DNA of 64,000 nt, taken from assembly GCA_036394575.1 (NCBI GenBank), contig DASWEY010000019.1, positions 1 to 64,000 of the forward strand, in the 5' to 3' direction. The stretch is from UKL13-2 sp036394575 (GTDB lineage: Bacteria; Pseudomonadota; Gammaproteobacteria; Burkholderiales; Usitatibacteraceae). The position numbers and the translations under genes are program-made. Under the pieces are notes generated by a model. That model saw only the letters and a list, made by a program, of their open reading frames with translations, was not told where the DNA came from and did no database searches. Below are positions 1 through 8,277 of this stretch, piece by piece. The stretch's first letter is position 1. The number at the start of each line of letters is the position of its first letter.

Positions 1-438
1 GCCCGCGATAGCGTTCCCGCCGAGTTCCTGTGCGGCGCCAGCTCGAGGCTGGCCCTGGCTGACGCCTGCGCCGACATCGTCTTTTGTCACCAGACGTTTC
101 ATCATCTCGTCGACCAGGAAAACGCGCTGCGCGAATTCCGGCGCGTGCTCAGGCCGGGCGGGATGCTGCTGTTCGCGGAATCGACTCGCCGCTATATTCA
201 TTCCTGGGTTATCCGCCTGTTGTTCCGGCACCCGATGGAGGTGCAGCGCAGCGCGGCGGAATATCTGGCGATGGTGCGCGGCGGCGGCTTCGCGGTCACC
301 GATGCGCAAGTCTCGTACCCGTATACCTGGTGGAGCCGCAGCGATATCGGCATCGGCCAGTATTGCCTGGGCATCGCGCCCCCGCCGTGCGGGAAGCGCG
401 AGGAAACCCTGATCAACCTGGTGGGACTGCGTCCTTAG
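1..438 (+). CDS. SAM-dependent methyltransferase, class I (5' end missing)
   Basis: The reading frame is open from the first base of the window, so only the C-terminal 145 residues are present. The sequence ADIVFCHQTFHHL followed by ALREFRRVLRPGGMLLFAE is the post-motif II to motif III stretch of the Rossmann-fold methyltransferases (UbiE/Methyltransf_11 type). It transfers a methyl group from S-adenosylmethionine to a small molecule or lipid; the substrate cannot be told. The part that binds SAM (the GxGxG loop) lies upstream of the window. The tail after the core has an aromatic YPYTWWS segment with no motif I know. Family call is firm, function open. Confidence 0.85.
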   Translation, partial: ARDSVPAEFLCGASSRLALADACADIVFCHQTFHHLVDQENALREFRRVLRPGGMLLFAESTRRYIHSWVIRLLFRHPMEVQRSAAEYLAMVRGGGFAVTDAQVSYPYTWWSRSDIGIGQYCLGIAPPPCGKREETLINLVGLRP

Positions 439-578
439 TCGCAGCGATCGGGCACGAAGCGTTCCCGGCGAACCGGGCTGCCTGCGGTTGCGGGCGTTCA
501 GACTCCGCAATAGCCATGCATCCCTGAAGCACTCATGCCGTCTTCCCGAATCCGCCTGTGCCTCGACACGGCTCGGCA

Positions 579-1091
579 TCAGCCCAGAGCCGACGCGTAA
601 CGGAACACCCCCATCGCCAGCACCGAGACACCCAGCAAACCCGCAGCCACGCGAGAACTTACGATCACGCGGCGCTGCAGCGACGCAAGCTGCTGTACGC
701 CCTCCGCAGAAGGCGCTGCACCATCCTGCGGCGCCTGGTGCAGTTGCGCCAGCCTCTGGCCCGCAGGACGGCCGACGAGCAGGCCGACCGCCAGCGCCAG
801 CAGGGCCGCCACGGCGCCGGTTTTCAGGACAAGTTCGCTGGCCGAATGGTCGTGCCGATGCAAGGTGGCGAACAGATAGATGCCGGATACAACGGTCAGC
901 AGTGCAGAAATCAAAGAGAACAGTCCGGCGCGGCGTGCCGCCATGCCCAGCCAGCGTCCCGCACCCTCAGCCCCGTGCCGCAGCATGAGCGGCATGATCA
1001 CCAGCGCCAGCAGGAATGTGGTGCCCGCCCAGATGACGCCCGCCATGACATGGATCGCGTGCGCGAACACAATTAACGTGAAATCAGACAT
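579..1091 (-). CDS. CopD-like integral membrane protein
   Basis: About 170 residues with four hydrophobic segments and conserved histidines in the first helix (LIVFAHAIHVMAGVIWAGTTF), the pattern of the CopD/DUF2269-type membrane proteins. These are linked to copper handling or haem-binding in the inner membrane; the substrate here is not shown. The ATG at 1091 is chosen because AGGTGA stands 8 nt ahead of it; a GTG lies three codons upstream. The gene is divergent from the TetR-type gene at 1144, with a dyad between them, so it is the probable target of that regulator. Confidence 0.7.
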   Translation of the reverse strand: MSDFTLIVFAHAIHVMAGVIWAGTTFLLALVIMPLMLRHGAEGAGRWLGMAARRAGLFSLISALLTVVSGIYLFATLHRHDHSASELVLKTGAVAALLALAVGLLVGRPAGQRLAQLHQAPQDGAAPSAEGVQQLASLQRRVIVSSRVAAGLLGVSVLAMGVFRYASALG

Positions 1092-1117
1092 GATGATCAC
1101 CTATTCGTTGAATTAAC

Positions 1118-1132
1118 TATACGTACTGTATA
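1118..1132. promoter_or_regulatory. Dyad in divergent promoter, probable TetR operator
   Basis: TATAC-GTACT-GTATA is an inverted repeat with perfect 5-bp arms, lying between the CopD-like gene and the TetR gene. It sits 12 bp ahead of the tetR start codon. TetR proteins commonly bind such sites in the shared promoter; the assignment is inference. Confidence 0.5.
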
Positions 1133-1143
1133 TTCAAATTATC

Positions 1144-1773
1144 ATGCCTGTCAAGAGCGATCCCCGCCCTTACCGCAGCCCCGTTCGCGATGCTGCCGCC
1201 GATGAGACGCGCGCGCGCATCATCGCCGCCGCACGCACCCTGCTCGGCGGCGGCAAGGATCTGCCGGCGTTTTCCCTGGATGGCGTGGCCCGTCAAGCCG
1301 GGGTAACGCGCCTGACGGTCTACAACCAGTTCGAGTCCAAACGAGGCCTGCTCGAGGCGGTGTTCGACGACATGGCGCAGCGTGGCGGCCTGTTCGAGTT
1401 GCAGGCGGTATTTGCCGAAGCGGATGCGGACCAGGCGTTACGCCGGTTCGTTTCGGTGTTCTGCCATTTCTGGGCAACGCACGGCGCGGTGATGCCGAAA
1501 TTTCACGCCGTGATCAAGCTGGATGACGAGATCGCGACAAGTCTTAACGAACGGGCCGAGCGCCGACGCCCGGCGCTGGCGGTGCTGGTCAAGAAGCTGA
1601 TGCCGGGTACGGGCAAAGCAAATGCCGACCTCATCGACGTTCTCTTTGCGCTGACCAGTTTTGAAATGTTCCAGGCACTATCGGTGCGGAACCGAAGCGC
1701 AAAATCGGTCGAGACGCTTGTTTATTCTCTCGTCAAGCAGGCTGTGGACCGGTTTCGCAAAAGTGAGGGCTGA
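1144..1773 (+). CDS. TetR/AcrR family transcriptional regulator
   Basis: 209 residues, the usual TetR length. Residues about 20-65 form the DNA-binding domain: TRARIIAAARTLL, then the HTH GVARQAGVTRLTVYNQFESKRGLLEAVF. The C-terminal two thirds are the variable ligand/dimer domain. It is probably a repressor of itself and of the divergent CopD-like membrane gene, from which it is separated by 52 bp containing a dyad. The ligand is unknown. Confidence 0.9.
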   Translation: MPVKSDPRPYRSPVRDAAADETRARIIAAARTLLGGGKDLPAFSLDGVARQAGVTRLTVYNQFESKRGLLEAVFDDMAQRGGLFELQAVFAEADADQALRRFVSVFCHFWATHGAVMPKFHAVIKLDDEIATSLNERAERRRPALAVLVKKLMPGTGKANADLIDVLFALTSFEMFQALSVRNRSAKSVETLVYSLVKQAVDRFRKSEG

Positions 1774-1877
1774 AAGTCTCTGCTTGATCGACTTACCAGA
1801 AGACAGGCCCCTTGAACCACGCCCTCGTCGGCGGCTGTCTACTTCTCTCGTTGTGCCTGCGTCTTCCGCAAATTTGT

Positions 1878-2465
1878 TCAGGACTTTTCCCCGAGCGCCA
1901 CCCGGTATTCCTCAAGTTTTTTCTCATAGTCCGCCGCATCGCCATACTGCAGAAAATCGGCATAGCGCCTGGTGGTGCCGAGTATCTTGCGGGCGTGCTT
2001 GATCGGGCAGAAATACTGCTCGGTTCTCGCAACGATTTCACAGATGTAGGCCGTCAGCCCGGAACCATAGGCACAGTAGGTGCAATGGAATTTTTCGATG
2101 AAGTTGAGATACCCGAGATACTGCCGATCCAGCACGATGTAGTCGCGACGACGGACCTTGGCTACACCGTAGACGGGAAAACAGGTCGCCTGATAAAAAG
2201 TGACGAAGAAATCGAGGATGAGCAGCGGAAAAATCATGCCGTAGATGATCGGCCCGGTAATGAGGTTTTGCGGGCGATTGCTCACCAGCCACACGAAGAA
2301 ATTCAATTTGAGCTTGCGGTGAGTCTGCTTGACGGCCGCTTCAAATTCAATGCGCCTGCCCTTGATCTCGAAGAACATTTTCGTCTCCTGCTCATGAAGG
2401 GCGATGCGCATCTCGTCCTCCAGGGCGCTTATCTGGTTCAACAAACTGCGAATGCGATCGTTCAT
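1878..2465 (-). CDS. Conserved hypothetical membrane protein with Cys motif
   Basis: 195 residues. An N-terminal helical region (about 1-55) has coiled-coil character. A hydrophobic stretch follows at about 70-95 (LITGPIIYGMIFPLLILDFFVTFYQ). A cytoplasmic-looking C-terminal half carries HCTYCAYG, a CxxC pair that could bind a metal, and another cysteine in EQYFCPIKHAR. A GGGGG stretch just ahead of the ATG may act as ribosome-binding site. I do not recognise a named family with certainty; similar proteins occur widely in proteobacteria. It stands alone, convergent with the TetR gene upstream. Confidence 0.7.
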   Translation of the reverse strand: MNDRIRSLLNQISALEDEMRIALHEQETKMFFEIKGRRIEFEAAVKQTHRKLKLNFFVWLVSNRPQNLITGPIIYGMIFPLLILDFFVTFYQATCFPVYGVAKVRRRDYIVLDRQYLGYLNFIEKFHCTYCAYGSGLTAYICEIVARTEQYFCPIKHARKILGTTRRYADFLQYGDAADYEKKLEEYRVALGEKS

Positions 2466-2678
2466 GAAACCCCCATCCGGCCACCCGGTTGATGATCAAC
2501 GCAAAGACAACCGCATGGATTCATTGTGGGCCGAATGCGGAGATTGGGGCTGGGTTTGTTTATGGCTTCCTTGCGAAACCCCGGCAGGATGGAGGGTCAC
2601 CGTTACGCCGGGGCGGCCGAATTCCTGAGAATATATCGAATCTGCCCCCACATCTGCCCCTATGTGCGCCCCAAGGAC

Positions 2679-3068
2679 CTAGTGAGCCAGGCCGCCGCGC
2701 ATGCTCAGCAAAAAAATGATGTAGCCCAGGAAAAGCAGGCCGCCCAGGTTGAGCCACATGCCGATCCTGGCGCGCCGCATGGAACGAAGGGCACGGACGG
2801 CAACGACGCCGCTGACCCCGCCGGTAATCCATGCCGTGAAAGCGAGACCCATCAGGGCATTGGCCTCCCACAGGCGGTGCACATACAGGCTGGCAATGCC
2901 CATCGCCAGCCCGAGAGCGAAAATGACCAGACTGGCCATGGCGTACTTGCGCGCGTAGCGCGAGCGCATGCGAAATTCCTTTTCTTCCTGCTTGGACTGG
3001 ATGCGGGCGATTGCCTCGATGCGCCGCTGGCGGGCGCTGCGCTCTACGGTAGTCGGCACGTAAGCCAT
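2679..3068 (-). CDS. Small three-TM membrane protein, function unknown
   Basis: 129 residues from the ATG at 3068, which has GAGGA about 8 nt upstream; the longer open frame to 3227 has no such signal. The first 35 residues are charged and probably cytoplasmic (RSARQRRIEAIARIQSKQEEKEFRMRSRY in part). Three hydrophobic segments follow: YAMASLVIFALGLAMGIASL, GLAFTAWITGGVSGVVAV and MWLNLGGLLFLGYIIFLLSM. No domain is recognised. It is flanked by gene-poor DNA on both sides and shows no operon partner. Confidence 0.65.
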   Translation of the reverse strand: MAYVPTTVERSARQRRIEAIARIQSKQEEKEFRMRSRYARKYAMASLVIFALGLAMGIASLYVHRLWEANALMGLAFTAWITGGVSGVVAVRALRSMRRARIGMWLNLGGLLFLGYIIFLLSMRGGLAH

Positions 3069-3267
3069 TCTTGGTTTCCTCGTCTGGCATTTGATCGGTG
3101 CTGCGAAGATGGCATCGCAGTCACACGATTTTGCGGACAAAGACCGCGCCGGTAAATAAGGGATTCCCTTATACGGACGATATTTACATTGCGTTACAGG
3201 GTTATTGCGACAATCCGGACCCGGCATTCGGCGGTCCCGCCGCTGCCGCGCCAGCGCCGCATCGGCG

Positions 3268-3588
3268 CTAATCGGCAGTGATGCGCATTTCCCGGACCAG
3301 GGTGCCGTTCATCGTGAAGCTAAACCGGCTGGGTCCATTGAACCCCCCGCCGCCGACCAGGACGAGCACGTTGAACAGGTTGCCATGCTGCTCGCTGGCG
3401 GTGATGGCGAGCGTGGCGTCGACGCCGATCAATTCGCGGTTCGACCAGTTGCGAATCTGCGCGCGGCCGATATAGCGGCTGCCCCAGTCGTCGACCGCGC
3501 CGTTATCCTCGAACAGCGCCAAAAAAGCCTCGGTGTCGCCGGCATTGACGGCATTGACGAAGGCGGTGATAAAGGCAGGCGTTGGCAT
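3268..3588 (-). CDS. SnoaL/NTF2-like domain protein
   Basis: 106 residues from an ATG preceded by AGGAGG at 8-9 nt. The pattern FVNAVNAGDTEAFLALFEDNGAVDDWG, then the middle IGRAQIRNW, is the signature of the NTF2-like SnoaL fold: a cone-shaped alpha+beta barrel used by polyketide cyclases, isomerases and many uncharacterised small proteins. The ligand or reaction is unknown. It is transcribed toward the hypothetical gene at 3068 but separated from it by 199 bp. Confidence 0.8.
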   Translation of the reverse strand: MPTPAFITAFVNAVNAGDTEAFLALFEDNGAVDDWGSRYIGRAQIRNWSNRELIGVDATLAITASEQHGNLFNVLVLVGGGGFNGPSRFSFTMNGTLVREMRITAD

Positions 3589-3662
3589 GATGAAAACCTC
3601 CTGATGCGGACCTGTTGAGCGCATTCAAGTGGAAGCCGCAGGGGCACGGTTCCACGCAACGT

Positions 3663-4466
3663 TCAGCGAATTACCGAAACCTCGAGCACCCGTTTGGTGA
3701 CCAGGCTGATGAGCGAGGGGAAATAACCGTCGCCCGGGAAACTGTAATCGTACCGGGCCGAAATGCTGAGTTGCAGATCGTCGAGGTACCACCACTCGGA
3801 GGTCTCGGCGACCTTGATATCGCCGTCGCCTTCGCGGCCGGTTTCCTCGCATTTCACTTTCATCGCCTTGCCGCTCAGCGTGGCGTGGATGGTGCGCGCC
3901 TCGATTTGTTCATAGGCCTGGCAATTCAGTTGCACATCGTGGCGCTTCTCCTTGTCGCCCGAGGCGGAGAACCGGTCGAACGACATCGCGGCCGAAAATG
4001 TCGAGCCCAGCTTCCAAGGAAAATCGGCGCTGGGTTGCGCCTCGAATTTGCTCAGCCGGGTGGTAACCCAGAACGCGCCGGGCAGCAGATCGCCGATAAA
4101 CGGCATCGGCTTGCGGGTATGCCGCACCAATTGCACCGGGCCCAGATACAGACCGGTCGCTTCCTCGAGAACGCCAATGGAGTTTTGCGCGAAATAAACC
4201 CGCGAACTCTTGCGCACCACCTGCGGCGACACCGCGGTGGCCGCGATCTGGCGGATGAATTCGCCGTCGACCGAGCTCTCCGCCAGTTTTACGGCCGTCG
4301 CGCTGGTCGGCGATTTGATTTGCGGCAGGGCCGATGCGACCGAGGCCAGCAAGCCGGGCGCGACATCCTGCAGCGCGGCGGCGCGGTCCGGGCGAAACAA
4401 CATCCACGACGCCACCGCCAGCAGGACAACGACGGCAAGGCTTCGCTTCAGCGGGAGTTTTTTCAA
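3663..4466 (-). CDS. Membrane-anchored protein, paralogue of the protein at 33283-34101
   Basis: About 267 residues. An N-terminal membrane anchor (RSLAVVVLLAVASWMLF) is followed by a periplasmic region. Shared with the second copy in this window are PQIKSPT, VSPxVVRKS, the stretch around LYLGP, FPWKLG.FSA, GKAMKVxC and WYLxxLQLS, so the two are true paralogues. Function is unknown. No ATG fits; the TTG at 4466 (after GGGGAA) is preferred because it lines up with the start of the paralogue. A GTG at 4538 would extend it by 24 residues into a family A repeat. Alone, with no clear operon. Confidence 0.6.
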   Translation of the reverse strand: MKKLPLKRSLAVVVLLAVASWMLFRPDRAAALQDVAPGLLASVASALPQIKSPTSATAVKLAESSVDGEFIRQIAATAVSPQVVRKSSRVYFAQNSIGVLEEATGLYLGPVQLVRHTRKPMPFIGDLLPGAFWVTTRLSKFEAQPSADFPWKLGSTFSAAMSFDRFSASGDKEKRHDVQLNCQAYEQIEARTIHATLSGKAMKVKCEETGREGDGDIKVAETSEWWYLDDLQLSISARYDYSFPGDGYFPSLISLVTKRVLEVSVIR

Positions 4467-4531
4467 CAGCGATTCCCCATGGTTACAGATAGCGAAACCG
4501 AGTCTGCCACGCCAGGCTGAAATTTCAAACT

Positions 4532-4593
4532 CAAGCACTGGCGGGCCTTCCCGGGCAAAAGTGCCCAGGAAGGCGCATGGATGCTAGAGTTTG
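4532..4593 (+). repeat. Family A dispersed palindromic repeat, copy 1
   Basis: The left arm begins CAAGCACTGGCGGGCCTTCC and the right arm GGAAGGCGCATGGATGCTAG, around a GGGCAAAAGTGCCC centre; it ends with the AGAGTTTGA tail. Between the 5' ends of the paralogue gene and the SRPBCC gene stop at 4639. Confidence 0.8.
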
Positions 4594-4638
4594 ATGCAGC
4601 GATCGCTTCCACCCCTTCCACCCCTTGCCCGCCCGTGT

Positions 4639-5160
4639 TCATCGCGTACCCGCAGTCTTTTTCATGTACGCCACCAGCTGTTCGAGCGCCGTTCCCCAGC
4701 CGTCGTGAAAGCCCATCTGCTCATGCTGCTTGCGGCCGCCCTCATCCTGATGCATGACCAGCGCGGTGTAGCGCGTACCCCTGGCATGCGGCTCCATCGA
4801 AACCACGGCCGTAAAACCAAATGGCTCACCCTCGCCGACCGTGGTGCTGCCCAGGCTCTGCGGACGAAACCCCGGCCCGAGCACATTGGTCCAGGCGAGC
4901 CGCCGGTTTTCGACAATTTCGAGATAGCAGCCGATATTGGGATGGTTCTGTCCCTCGGGGGATTGCATCACGGTGCGAAAGATGCCGCCGGGACGCAGAT
5001 CGATTTCGCAATCCACGGTTTTCCACGGCGCCGGGGTGAACCAGTGCTTGAGATGTTGGGGCTGGGTCCAGGCGGCCCACACCAGCTCGGGCTTCACATC
5101 GACGATGCGTTCCAGCTCCAGGTCCAGGCGTGGATCGGGTTGATGCGTCGGGTGGGTCAT
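4639..5160 (-). CDS. SRPBCC (AHSA1-type) domain protein
   Basis: 173 residues. The N-terminal LELERIVDVKPELVWAAWTQPQHLKHWFTP and the middle IDLRPGGIFRTVM are diagnostic for the activator-of-Hsp90-ATPase-1-like START/Bet v1 fold (SRPBCC). The last third has the typical FHDGWGTALEQLVAYM helix. Members bind hydrophobic ligands or act as stress proteins; a specific role cannot be given. Start at ATG 5160 has AAAGG 8 nt upstream; a GTG lies three codons earlier. Divergent from the TetR gene at 5331, with two dyads between them, so it may share that regulation. Confidence 0.85.
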   Translation of the reverse strand: MTHPTHQPDPRLDLELERIVDVKPELVWAAWTQPQHLKHWFTPAPWKTVDCEIDLRPGGIFRTVMQSPEGQNHPNIGCYLEIVENRRLAWTNVLGPGFRPQSLGSTTVGEGEPFGFTAVVSMEPHARGTRYTALVMHQDEGGRKQHEQMGFHDGWGTALEQLVAYMKKTAGTR

Positions 5161-5276
5161 GGCGTTCACCTTTCGTTTGCGGGTTGCCGATTATTTCATG
5201 CCGCGCGGATTTCCGGGGCGGCGCTGGCAGGGTGAGAAGTGTGGTGGCAAGTACGGTGGCAAGTGCGGCTTGACAC

Positions 5277-5316
5277 CATACCATTCGGTATGTAAGGTGC
5301 CATACCAATTGGTATG
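5277..5316. promoter_or_regulatory. Two TetR-type operator dyads
   Basis: CATACCATTCGGTATG (5277-5292) and CATACCAATTGGTATG (5301-5316) are near-identical 16-bp palindromes with centres 24 bp apart. They lie immediately ahead of the TetR gene and behind the divergent SRPBCC gene. Two identical sites about two helical turns apart suit cooperative binding by two dimers; binding by the neighbouring TetR protein is inference. Confidence 0.75.
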
Positions 5317-5330
5317 TTCGAGAGAAAACA

Positions 5331-5942
5331 ATGCAGGCACAGCACGAATCCAAGATCCGGCTGCTGGATGCGGCCATGCAGGTGTTCCGCGCCAAGGGCT
5401 ATACGGCGACCACGGTCGATGATGTCTGCGCTTCGGCCGAGCTCACCAAGGGCAGCTTTTTCCACCACTTCAAAAGCAAGGAAGAACTGGCCGTCTCGGC
5501 CGCGCAGCACTTTGCCGACATGGCCGACAGCCGCTTCGCGACGGCGCCCTACCGCGGCCTGTCCGACCCGCTGGCGCGGCTGCTGGGCTATGTGGAATTT
5601 CGCCGCGCCATCCTGCAAGGCAAGCTGCCCGAATTCACCTGCCTGCTCGGCACCATGGTGCAGGAAACCTACGACTCCCATCCCGCCATCCGCAAGGCCT
5701 GCGAGCGGCACATCAGCGAGCACGCCGCCAGCTTGAACGACGATATCGCCGCGGCCAAGCGACGTTATGCCCCGCGCGCCAAATGGACGCCGGAAAGCCT
5801 CGGCCTGTACATCCAGGCCAATATCCAGGGCGCCTTCATTCTCGCCAAGGCCAAGCACGGCCCGGCGGTGGCCGACGAATGTCTCGGCCATCTGCGCCGC
5901 TATCTCGAATTGCTGTTCAACCAACAAAAACCGAAGGAGTGA
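5331..5942 (+). CDS. TetR/AcrR family transcriptional regulator
   Basis: 203 residues with an N-terminal HTH (DDVCASAELTKGSFFHHFKSKEELA at about 30-55) and a C-terminal TetR_C domain of the AcrR/YcdC kind (QANIQGAFILAKAKHG near 165-180). Two strong palindromes lie within 55 bp of its start codon, which suggests autorepression. The following VOC gene begins 6 bp after the stop and its ribosome-binding site (AAGGAG) lies in the last codons of this gene, so the two are co-transcribed. The inducer is unknown; electrophiles or aldehydes are plausible given the neighbours. Confidence 0.92.
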   Translation: MQAQHESKIRLLDAAMQVFRAKGYTATTVDDVCASAELTKGSFFHHFKSKEELAVSAAQHFADMADSRFATAPYRGLSDPLARLLGYVEFRRAILQGKLPEFTCLLGTMVQETYDSHPAIRKACERHISEHAASLNDDIAAAKRRYAPRAKWTPESLGLYIQANIQGAFILAKAKHGPAVADECLGHLRRYLELLFNQQKPKE

Positions 5943-5947
5943 GAATC

Positions 5948-6718
5948 ATGATGAAACCCCTGAATTTCGCCTGGTACGATTTGATGACCAGCGACACCAA
6001 GGCTGCAGCCGCGTTCTATAAAAGCGTGATCGGCTGGGACGCCAAAGACGCCAGCGTCGGCGATAACAGCTATGCAATTTTTTCAATGGGCGCCGCCAAT
6101 GTCGGCGGCCTGATGCCGATTCCCGACAGTGCACGCGCGAACGGCGCCCCACCCTGCTGGACAGGCTACATCCTGGTCGACGATGTCGATGCCTATGCCG
6201 CACGGGTGAGCGATGCCGGCGGCAAGATCCTGCGCGGCCCGGTGGATATTCCCGGGGTGCTGCGTCTGGCGGTCGTGGCCGATCCGCAGGGCGCCGTATT
6301 CATGCTCTTCAAGGGAATGAGCGGCACACCGCCGGCAGAACTTGCACCGGGCGCGCCGGGCAGCATCGGCTGGCGTGAATTGCATGCCGGCGATGGCGCC
6401 GGCGCTTTCGCGTTCTATGCAAAAATTTTCGGCTGGACCAAGACGGCTGCCTTCGACATGGGGGCACTGGGCATTTACCAGACCTTCGCCGCCGGCGGCG
6501 AAGCGGTGGGTGGCATGATGACGAAAGCCGCGGATGCACCGACGCCGTTCTGGCTGTATTACATCAATGTCGACGGCATCGAGGCCGCCGCCGCGCGCAC
6601 CACCAAGGCCGGCGGCAAGATATGCATGGACCCGCACCAGGTGCCCACCGGACAATGGATCGTGCTGTGCACCGACCCGCAGGGGGCGTGGTTTGCGATG
6701 CTGTCGACGACGCGCTGA
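5948..6718 (+). CDS. VOC family (glyoxalase-like) protein with two domains
   Basis: 256 residues made of two vicinal-oxygen-chelate units. Unit 1 is about residues 5-125 (FAWYDLMTSDTKAAAAFYKSVIGW at its start), unit 2 about 135-255 (GWRELHAGDGAGAFAFYAKIFGW). Both carry the beta-alpha-beta-beta-beta pattern ending in DPQGAxFxxF. Similar two-domain proteins are annotated as glyoxalase/hydrolase-like, but no catalytic set is clear enough to name a reaction. Starts at ATG 5948 with AAGGAG 9 nt upstream. Second gene of the tetR-VOC-GFA run. Confidence 0.88.
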   Translation: MMKPLNFAWYDLMTSDTKAAAAFYKSVIGWDAKDASVGDNSYAIFSMGAANVGGLMPIPDSARANGAPPCWTGYILVDDVDAYAARVSDAGGKILRGPVDIPGVLRLAVVADPQGAVFMLFKGMSGTPPAELAPGAPGSIGWRELHAGDGAGAFAFYAKIFGWTKTAAFDMGALGIYQTFAAGGEAVGGMMTKAADAPTPFWLYYINVDGIEAAAARTTKAGGKICMDPHQVPTGQWIVLCTDPQGAWFAMLSTTR

Positions 6719-6784
6719 ACGATGAGCAGCCAGCCGCAATCGAGGCGCGACACGCCGGCCGCTTAAAAAAATATGAAGGAAGAA

Positions 6785-7132
6785 ATGATCTATCAAGGTA
6801 GCTGCCATTGCGGCAATATCGCCTTCGAGGTCGAGGGCGAAATCACCGGCGCCATGGCCTGCAACTGTTCCATCTGCCAGCGCAAGGGCTCGCTGCTGTG
6901 GTTCGTGCCGCGCGCGCAGTTGCGCCTGTTCACGGACGAGGCGGCGATGGGCACCTACACCTTCAACAAGCACCACATCAAGCATCGCTTCTGTGCAAAA
7001 TGCGGTATGCACCCTTTCGGCGAAGGCACCGACCCAAAGGGCAACGCCGTCGCTGCAATCAATATCCGCTGTCTGGAAGGCGTGGATATTGCCGCCGTGC
7101 CGGTGCAGCATTTCGACGGGCGGGCACTGTAA
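6785..7132 (+). CDS. GFA family (CENP-V/GFA domain) zinc protein
   Basis: 115 residues. Zinc ligands are visible in order: SCHCG near the start, CNCSICQ at about 30, and FCAKCG at about 67. This is the Gfa/CENP-V fold, first described in glutathione-dependent formaldehyde-activating enzyme; most members have no proven reaction. The ATG at 6785 is preferred because GAAGGA lies right before it; an ATG at 6773 has no Shine-Dalgarno sequence. Follows the VOC gene by 66 bp and may be part of the same transcript. Confidence 0.85.
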   Translation: MIYQGSCHCGNIAFEVEGEITGAMACNCSICQRKGSLLWFVPRAQLRLFTDEAAMGTYTFNKHHIKHRFCAKCGMHPFGEGTDPKGNAVAAINIRCLEGVDIAAVPVQHFDGRAL

Positions 7133-7189
7133 GCCCGGACCGGCGCGGCTGAATTTCACCGTACCGGCAGCGGCCGATCATAAATCGTG

Positions 7190-7257
7190 GATCGCCATTT
7201 GGTGCGCTTTTCCAGTCAAAAATGTCTGGAAAGGCGCGCCAGTGCTTGGGCTTCAAA
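7190..7257 (+). repeat. Family A dispersed palindromic repeat, copy 2
   Basis: TTTTCCAG-tcaaaaatgt-CTGGAAA at its core is flanked by TGGTGCGC and GGCGCGCCA arms. The left end ATCGCCATTTGG matches copies at 41 kb and 58 kb. The right tail reads GTGCTTGGGCTTCAAA. It lies 57 bp after the GFA gene. Confidence 0.85.
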
Positions 7258-7416
7258 ACTGGGACGGCCATCGAAATCGGCAATCTGAACGCGCCGTCGC
7301 GCGGCATCGCGCCGCTTCAGAACATTTAAGCCCCGCTTAAGGACAGAACCCCCTCTTCCGGCAGAAAGTCTGGCCATCGTAACGGCCCTCGCCGCTCGAT
7401 CCCAGAGGAGGAAACC

Positions 7417-8268
7417 ATGAGACATCCTGTCGTCAAAGCAGCGCTGGCGCTGCTTCCCGCCCTGTTGTTGCCGGCTGCCTGGCCGGCGGCTGCCACCGAA
7501 AAGGAATTGCAGCCACCCAATACGCAGACTGCACCCGGTCCGCGACCTGATATCACTGTGCGCGAACTGGCCAGCCGTCCGGTGCCCAATCTGGCTGGCA
7601 AGGGCGAGGAGGCGAAGAAAAACGCCCTGGCCTTCATCGACTGGGCCGGCTCAAGCACCAAGGATCAGGATGAGGTGGTACGGAAAACGCTGGCCGGCGT
7701 GCGCGAAAATGCAGAGATCGTGATGGCGTTTTGCGAGGAGGCCTTTGCCGCGCAGGACAGCGATCACAGCCGTGCGCTGGTGACCTTGAGCCTGATCGGC
7801 GAAACCCGCAGCGCAACCGGCATGGAATGCCTGGCAAAATTCCTGCGCCAGCCCTTCCCCGAGAAAGGCACTCTTGTCGATGGTGAAATTCTCGAGCAAA
7901 CCGCTTTGGGCACCTTGCAGGCCAAGGCCATCGACGGCCTCGCCTATCTGCATGAGGAGAAGGCAGATCAATTGGTGGTGGAAGCGGCAGCCAAGCACCC
8001 TTCGCGCATCGTGCGCGCCGAAGCCATCGCCGCCTATCTGTGGAACCACCGCTACGATGCACGTTCGCGGGAAGTACTGAAATCCGTGGTCCGCAAGGAC
8101 GAGCTGATCTTCCTCGACCGACTGGTCAAGCAGGCCGAAGAGCCCAAGGAGTCTTTCAACCGAAAGCTCGCGGCTTACCTGAAGTCGCACCCCGAGCTCA
8201 TGCCCCCTGGCCCTAGAAAGGCGGATGCAAAACCCAGAACGACGGTTGGCCAACCGCCTAAATTTTAG
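7417..8268 (+). CDS. Secreted helical protein of unknown function
   Basis: 283 residues with a Sec signal peptide (VVKAALALLPALLLPAAWPAAA, cleavage near residue 27). The mature part is mostly alpha-helical with an alternating pattern like HEAT repeats (about 90-240: KTLAGVRENAEIVMAFCEEAF, RALVTLSLIGE, RAEAIAAYLWNHR). It ends in a proline-rich tail. A strong GAGGAGG ribosome-binding site precedes the ATG. The HExxH protein at 8278 starts 9 bp after its stop, so the two are one operon. It may be a partner or inhibitor of that protein; that is inference. Confidence 0.7.
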   Translation: MRHPVVKAALALLPALLLPAAWPAAATEKELQPPNTQTAPGPRPDITVRELASRPVPNLAGKGEEAKKNALAFIDWAGSSTKDQDEVVRKTLAGVRENAEIVMAFCEEAFAAQDSDHSRALVTLSLIGETRSATGMECLAKFLRQPFPEKGTLVDGEILEQTALGTLQAKAIDGLAYLHEEKADQLVVEAAAKHPSRIVRAEAIAAYLWNHRYDARSREVLKSVVRKDELIFLDRLVKQAEEPKESFNRKLAAYLKSHPELMPPGPRKADAKPRTTVGQPPKF

Positions 8269-8277
8269 GAGGACAAC

